This document shows positions 59,601 through 64,000 of a stretch of DNA of 64,000 nt, piece after piece. The notes under the pieces were generated by a model that was not told the origin of the DNA, searched no databases, and saw only the letters and a program-made list of their open reading frames with translations. Each line of letters opens with the position of its first letter. Within the stretch, counting starts at the first letter, position 1. The stretch lies in NCBI GenBank assembly GCA_039105265.1, contig JAPFFF010000003.1:3286001-3350000 (forward strand), written 5' to 3'. This DNA comes from Tritrichomonas musculus (Eukaryota > Parabasalia > Tritrichomonadida > Tritrichomonadidae). A program made the position numbers and the translations under genes.

Positions 59601-62600
59601 AGCATATGACGTGATAAAGGATTCTTTAACTTACTCCAATCTTCCTTTAAATTATCACGTATCAAATCAAGTGATGAAGGATCTGCTTTTAATTTGGTTT
59701 GTTTAGTATCAAAAACTCGAACTGAATAATTAAATAATTCAGATGAAGTTTTATCACCACTAAAGTTTCTTTTAATTGCATAAATAATTCGATTTAAGTT
59801 GTTTTCTCCTTCATCATAAAGAACACTTGTTATCAATTTAATAACTCCATAAAAATCACGCAATCCCATGAATTGAATAGATTTACTAGAATTATGATAA
59901 CAATCAGTTAAACTTTCTATTTTACCTTGATAACGCTTAATGAAATCATCAACATTATTGCTAAGATTGTTGTTTGCTTTAAATAATGATAAAGCTGTCG
60001 ATGAAAAGATATCAAGAGCAGTTTTCTTCTTTTGTTCAGGGGAAAGTTCATCTCTAATGATTAAAATTCCTCGATTTAACTTAGCCGAGTCCATTTTATA
60101 GTTAGATAAGCCAATCAATGTAATTGGTAAGAATTCAGACTCGCCATTATTAACGATTTCAAAGCCATCATCGATAATATGATTCAAGCACTTTAAAGGA
60201 AGATAAGGCGAAAGATCAGCATGACCAATTTCTTCAAGTAAAAGTGCAGTTATTGAACCTTTTGTTGGCAAAAGAAGTGATTTTTCAGCAATTCTACTCA
60301 TTTGCGATATAAGTGCTTCTGATCTAGAATCGGAAGAACACATGAAAGTTTGATAAACAAGCGTTGGCATATTTGATATTGTTCGACCAGTGAATAATTT
60401 AGCAAGAACAATATTAACAGCCAATGATTTGGATGTTCCTGGTCTTCCAATGATCCATAATGGAATATTATTAGAAAGACTAACGTAAGTTGCCCAAATA
60501 TTCTCACAAAGCGCGTCATTTTTAGAAAGGCCTTCATCATCGCTCACAAAAAGATCTGCGTATTTTTGTTGTTCATGTTTTATTGTTTGATTAATCCATT
60601 CATCAAACGTTGGTGGCTGAAGAATTGGAAACAAGAAATTAAATTCTGGCGTAACAATCAATTCCTCCCATTTTTTAATGATTTTATTAATAAATGAGTC
60701 TCTATCACAAATTTTCTGATTCTCAAGTTTATAATCAGATAAACGAAGCCAGTAAGTTACAGAAAAAGCCAACATGAAACTTTTTCTGAATAATTGAGAA
60801 GATGTCAATTTTGAGTTCCAATTTTTGCTTGTTGAAAACTCATAAATTCCTTTTTTATAAAACCATCTCATTAAATTCGCACAACGTTCAGATTCACGAA
60901 TACTCATAAAACTATTATCTTTATAAATTCCGTCTTTTTTATTAATAAAAAGACGACCTGCATAAGCATTCAATCTAGATATGAATGAATGAACTTTTTG
61001 TGTCCGAATCGAAGTATCATCTTTGAAGATCATTTTCATTGTAGAATCAGAAGATTGTGAAAAGAACTTAAAATCAAAGCAAACAGAATAAGAACTTGAA
61101 GCCGAAAAATGAATCATTTTTCCTGTTGATAATTTCTTGTATAAAGGAAGAGGTTCAACATCTAATTTCTGATCAATAACTTTTTCACAAACTTTTTCAA
61201 ATTCACTTAAATCATCATAATTAGACACATTTTCGATTCCTTTTGGAAGTGTTCGTGGTGCATCAGCAGAAAAGATGTAAGGTACAAAAGATTCAGGAAT
61301 TTGTCTAACTTTATAAACAAGATTACTTAACTCACTTTGATGCTTTTGTTCAAGTCCTCGTAATCTTTGTTTAACACAATCAGGAAGTAATCTTTTAGGA
61401 TTCATTGCACAAATGAATTTGACGTAATCTGGTATTTTTTTACCATCTAAGAAACGATCAATGACAAGATCTTTAATGAACCATTGACAAGGCGCTGTAT
61501 TAACTTCATCAAAGAAGAAAATAATTTGACATTGATTATTTTCAAGTTCTTCATCAGTATGAAAACTTTTAAATGCTTTTATGTTTTCATTTACATATTG
61601 CTTAATGTCTCTTTCTTCAGTACCACCATCGAAACATCTTTTTAATAACATCGTTTGTGGTCCAATTACTTCTTTCAAGAAATCAACAGAATATGTCTTT
61701 CCACTCCCTGTCTCTCCCATCATTACGATAGGCAAATTTGAGTATATACGATAAATTATATGAAGAAACATTTCAATGTTATGCAATGTGTATGAATATG
61801 TCATTAATAATGAGTTGCTTAAGACATATTGTTGAATCACATCTACTGCCTTTTCATGCGTTGTTATTTGCTCATTTTTAATGGAGGAATGCATTCTTTG
61901 CTTCCTGAAAATAGATGATAATAAATCAATGAAAAGTCGACAATTTGGAGAAGGATTCTTCGGATAAAATTGTGGATGCTTTCTAATGTTACAATTAGTA
62001 ATTTCTTTTAATTTTTTAAAGTATTCTTTCTCTTTATTCGTGATTTGTTTCAACTCTGCTTTTTCTTCATTCGTTAGATTATTCCAACAAAAAACACATA
62101 ATGTGAAGGTTGACGTGAAACCAACAAATTTTAAGGAAAAAATGGCCTCTAGTTCTTGAAATATTTTTGTATTATCTTTTTCAAGTCTTTTCCATTTTTC
62201 AGGACTATAAATTAAACCTTCTAAAATTTGAGTATCTTGAAGTTTAATTTCAAATTCTTCATCAATCGATTTTTTATGAAGAACTCGTTGCAAATGTTGA
62301 ATTGTTCGAACACCACAACCAGTTTGCAATCTAGTATTCAAGCCAGTAATGATTAAGATACGTTCAGCATTATCAATCCAATTTGTTATCCTATCTAATC
62401 TAAACTTATCAATTTCAATATCACTTTTTTGTGGATATAAATAAGGAAGACCACAATTAATTATAGCTGTTTCGAAGACTAATGATAATGACATGAATCT
62501 TATTGGACATTTTCCTTTATTTGCTTCTAAACCAGACTCTTGTTCAGCTGTAGCAGTAGAGAAGATAAAATCAATCAAGTTTACAATGACATGCGAAACA

Positions 62601-64000
62601 TCATCTAATTGCGAAATTAATGGATGAATGTCTTTGACTTCTTTAGGAATCCAATCTTGTTTAAAAAGAGATAATAAATTATCATAAACATGTTTTGGAT
62701 CACTTTTTGAAATCTTGATTAGTTGATCTCTTTCTTTACATAATTGATCAGATGTTAATTTATAAAAGAATCGATTTTGTTTATTTGAATAATATTTGTT
62801 TCTCAAGTCTATCAATGCTGATGTTTCATATAAAGATGATCGATTTAATTGTTTGCAGATTATTTTTGAATATTCATCTAAAGAAACACAATATTCATCT
62901 AATGAAAAGAATTCTTTATCAGATGGAATTTGCAATTTGTCCATATATTTTCCAATAGGAAAGATATTTTCTATGAACTTTTGTTGGTTCATTGGAGGAC
63001 GGGCACCAAATTCAAAGAAGAAAATGGTTTCATTTTTATTACTTAAAACAAATGGTTCCGAAACACCATCATTCAAAGATCCAAATAAATAAAGCATGAT
63101 AATATATAAAGTGATTTGCTCATTATCAGATCCTTCAATATTAAAATGATAACAAATCGTACAACCATCAATGAGCGGTGCTTCTCTTAATAATGATATA
63201 AGTTGAGTTAATGTAGTTGTTGAATCAACAATGATTCGATGATATAAATTTTTCTTATAATTATCATAAATAGTTTTCATGATTAAATGACTTTTGCCTG
63301 TTCTTGGCTTATCTGTATATATCATAAATGATTTAGTTTTGCTATTAGATATGATTGACTTGTATTTTTTATTTTCTTCAAATTTACAACTGCTTATGTT
63401 GTCAATGTTCCATACACGATAGATATCAATAAATTGACTAGTTTGTTTTGTAGATAAAAGAACTAATCGCGAATTACCAAGAAGTTCACTTGAATACTTA
63501 GTAATATGATTAATTAAATAGGTTGATACTTCACCTTCCAAATTTTGAGGATTAATTAATAAAAACAATTTAAATGCGGATGACGCTTTTCCTGCATTTT
63601 GCGGTTGGTTTGATGAACGATAGAATTTTAAAAAAGATATTACTCGATTGATTGTCGTGTCTTTGGTACAAACAAGCATCTGATTGTAGCTTGGCATCTC
63701 ATTTTGAAATGAATAAAAGAGATAAAAAATTAAATCAGGAAGATATTGATAAGATGTATATAGCAAAATAGTTACAGCTTTTTCCATGATTCTTCTTTTA
63801 CAAGAAGCAATGGAACTACCTTTTTCTTGATCACTTAAAATCTTTGGAGTTTTATAAATTTCTTCAGATAAACAATCATTAATAAAATTACTAAAATATC
63901 CTAGATAAATTTGGAATTTTTCATCATAACTACCTTTTTTAAATGAAATTTTCTTGCATATTTCATCAATCTTTGAATCAATGAAATCATCTTTTTTAAT
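56675..64000 (-). CDS. RNF213: Giant RNF213 (mysterin)-like AAA+ ATPase, 5' end beyond window
   Basis: The frame is open from the stop at 56675 to the window edge (over 2,440 codons). The first ATG inside it is at 63787, but upstream codons remain open, so the N-terminus lies outside. Two full AAA+ modules are seen. The first has Walker A GETGSGKT (61696-61719) and Walker B IIFFFDEVNTAP (about 61494-61529) with the sensor FICAMNP. The second has GRPGTSKSLA (about 60424-60453) and ALLLEEIGHA (about 60219-60250). A degenerate P-loop DKPRTGKSH precedes them near 63290. This order and the GRPGTSKS wording are typical of RNF213, a dynein-like AAA+ E3 ligase acting on lipid droplets and intracellular pathogens. 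Two acidic Asp/Glu tracts (57540-57610, 57980-58080) follow. No RING or RZ-type Cys/His cluster was found downstream. Confidence 0.85.
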   Translation of the reverse strand: MKKDDFIDSKIDEICKKISFKKGSYDEKFQIYLGYFSNFINDCLSEEIYKTPKILSDQEKGSSIASCKRRIMEKAVTILLYTSYQYLPDLIFYLFYSFQNEMPSYNQMLVCTKDTTINRVISFLKFYRSSNQPQNAGKASSAFKLFLLINPQNLEGEVSTYLINHITKYSSELLGNSRLVLLSTKQTSQFIDIYRVWNIDNISSCKFEENKKYKSIISNSKTKSFMIYTDKPRTGKSHLIMKTIYDNYKKNLYHRIIVDSTTTLTQLISLLREAPLIDGCTICYHFNIEGSDNEQITLYIIMLYLFGSLNDGVSEPFVLSNKNETIFFFEFGARPPMNQQKFIENIFPIGKYMDKLQIPSDKEFFSLDEYCVSLDEYSKIICKQLNRSSLYETSALIDLRNKYYSNKQNRFFYKLTSDQLCKERDQLIKISKSDPKHVYDNLLSLFKQDWIPKEVKDIHPLISQLDDVSHVIVNLIDFIFSTATAEQESGLEANKGKCPIRFMSLSLVFETAIINCGLPYLYPQKSDIEIDKFRLDRITNWIDNAERILIITGLNTRLQTGCGVRTIQHLQRVLHKKSIDEEFEIKLQDTQILEGLIYSPEKWKRLEKDNTKIFQELEAIFSLKFVGFTSTFTLCVFCWNNLTNEEKAELKQITNKEKEYFKKLKEITNCNIRKHPQFYPKNPSPNCRLFIDLLSSIFRKQRMHSSIKNEQITTHEKAVDVIQQYVLSNSLLMTYSYTLHNIEMFLHIIYRIYSNLPIVMMGETGSGKTYSVDFLKEVIGPQTMLLKRCFDGGTEERDIKQYVNENIKAFKSFHTDEELENNQCQIIFFFDEVNTAPCQWFIKDLVIDRFLDGKKIPDYVKFICAMNPKRLLPDCVKQRLRGLEQKHQSELSNLVYKVRQIPESFVPYIFSADAPRTLPKGIENVSNYDDLSEFEKVCEKVIDQKLDVEPLPLYKKLSTGKMIHFSASSSYSVCFDFKFFSQSSDSTMKMIFKDDTSIRTQKVHSFISRLNAYAGRLFINKKDGIYKDNSFMSIRESERCANLMRWFYKKGIYEFSTSKNWNSKLTSSQLFRKSFMLAFSVTYWLRLSDYKLENQKICDRDSFINKIIKKWEELIVTPEFNFLFPILQPPTFDEWINQTIKHEQQKYADLFVSDDEGLSKNDALCENIWATYVSLSNNIPLWIIGRPGTSKSLAVNIVLAKLFTGRTISNMPTLVYQTFMCSSDSRSEALISQMSRIAEKSLLLPTKGSITALLLEEIGHADLSPYLPLKCLNHIIDDGFEIVNNGESEFLPITLIGLSNYKMDSAKLNRGILIIRDELSPEQKKKTALDIFSSTALSLFKANNNLSNNVDDFIKRYQGKIESLTDCYHNSSKSIQFMGLRDFYGVIKLITSVLYDEGENNLNRIIYAIKRNFSGDKTSSELFNYSVRVFDTKQTKLKADPSSLDLIRDNLKEDWSKLKNPLSRHMLLVTEGNSALNLLISELQIKDRLIYADNFSGLPDDEWISNDLKQFAKSMTSGETIIFIGNHPCFNCLYDVFNLRYETIYGDSFALISFAGDSFLVKVHPKFKVIIIMEENEYKSLPAPFLNRFEKMFLNYNLILSQNKKDFSENYENYIRGLFPDFKVNVSFPSLKKAPEYYFGCYNQHHFRAITYFNDQMKLNKEEMDQLVFLNCQPSKAVVALTKYKHKQIQILSDILNETSSLKTSILHLLYFYNKLNASKSSLTVKLYDYWKDDSNKIPGIQAMLLLPFAQEIKNEYFQPFGELIHIQLSEKINEGLILEKIKKSQKRVQNKLKATIMLVDVQNYGENLQQRIFHLQAVFESIRKNLSKIDGYSLHTLITIDMTVWKNNLSFVQSVDWPVIFLDTCISSNLKPLESSLKTIDLSSMIFTPLSKIFPKTTETETETKNKIDLIDLDSFIDIVKNDLLLIYTKEKRDLLSASLSNKTISSFMIDYLLTIINQVDCFNISFESSETIAEKKKKKKKNQDDDEEEEDDDENEEEDEDEDQDQDENPWFLTFLNSLYNSPPSLIEYLSVKLSRVVENIYALITQTILSCADDFKPDLEKKGNLDVINFIFNTYLFTLKLENSIMIETPQMYPIEYRYLNPNKVPMWQMFKYMWEIVIYDPGMILNPDDDEEEEEEEWKEEEEDEAEKELTPEIIEKFFKDQFQSESLIKTYITPKVIPDSFYAAYILLICPGIVVNSIERDREKFTNLINCIKKIILNIYGKKLSLAKTMLILLDQTLKSYLITICQSYLFIPQSDQIKYIKYKNDENEENNEEIVLCIQNNIASVANQIILNVFSHKFRNIIELKNFFSFAYPLIRSLSLEFGYILDKENWDLQLMNSYLNILNIYNSLFLMLPQNVTLTTSMWRNQSLKFDINNLPKSATDIIKLVDVVLNSIKKSSKIDDKDIKKIYKYIVSDYSVYMSIDVFHGFCDPELEL

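Overview
The window looks like nuclear DNA of a trichomonad (Parabasalia), most like Tritrichomonas or Trichomonas. It is AT-rich, and long uninterrupted reading frames show no sign of introns. Nine genes carry a TCA(C/T)(T/A) motif, the known trichomonad initiator element, 5-17 nt before the ATG, which implies very short 5' leaders. The gene content is that of a flagellated, phagocytic eukaryote: a flagellar dynein assembly factor, a TBCC-domain protein, COPII, TRAPP and clathrin-adaptor subunits, a Rab, a tetraspanin and a GCC2/GCC3-type Cys-rich membrane receptor. Parabasalid-type transposons are also present. I cannot prove the species from sequence alone.

Layout. 0-14.8 kb is a gene cluster: Sec24-like (-), TRAPPC9-like (+), a LIM-PARP fusion (+), a small coiled-coil protein (+), a GH47 mannosidase (-) head-to-head with a degenerate GH47 paralogue (+), and DNAAF1 (+). 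14.99-22 kb is a mobile-element island: an apparently intact 2.5 kb Mutator-like element with ~130 bp terminal inverted repeats and an 8-bp target duplication; a GC-rich hairpin repeat; a 479-bp MITE with a perfect 8-bp target duplication; a decayed second MULE transposase; and a Tc1/mariner-type MITE. 22.4-36.8 kb holds a coiled-coil protein, a Cys-rich receptor, TBCCD1, a CK1/TTBK-type kinase, another coiled-coil protein and a large beta-helix protein. 36.8-39.8 kb is a second transposon graveyard (pogo-like and Tc1/mariner-like relics and a second copy of the MITE). 40-52.3 kb holds nitroreductase, Rab, a macrodomain-like protein, an NXF1-like protein, a C2-like Q-rich protein, tetraspanin, two low-complexity proteins and beta-adaptin. 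52.4 kb to the end is all minus strand: a sulfatase-fold membrane enzyme, a secreted GH36 alpha-galactosidase, tRNA-Glu(UUC), and a giant RNF213-like AAA+ protein whose frame is still open at the right edge.

Themes. Vesicle traffic (Sec24, TRAPPC9, Rab, AP beta), glycan processing (two GH47, GH36, sulfatase-fold transferase) and cytoskeleton/flagellum (DNAAF1, TBCCD1, TTBK-like kinase, coiled coils) recur, but the genes are not organised as operons. Two genes look like old bacterial acquisitions (GH36, nitroreductase). The points most worth following are the complete MULE, the covarying GC-rich hairpin found in opposite orientations within the same flanks, the two-copy 8-bp-TSD MITE family, the LIM-PARP-receiver-like fusion, the GH47 enzyme/pseudoenzyme pair, and the RNF213-like protein with no visible RING.
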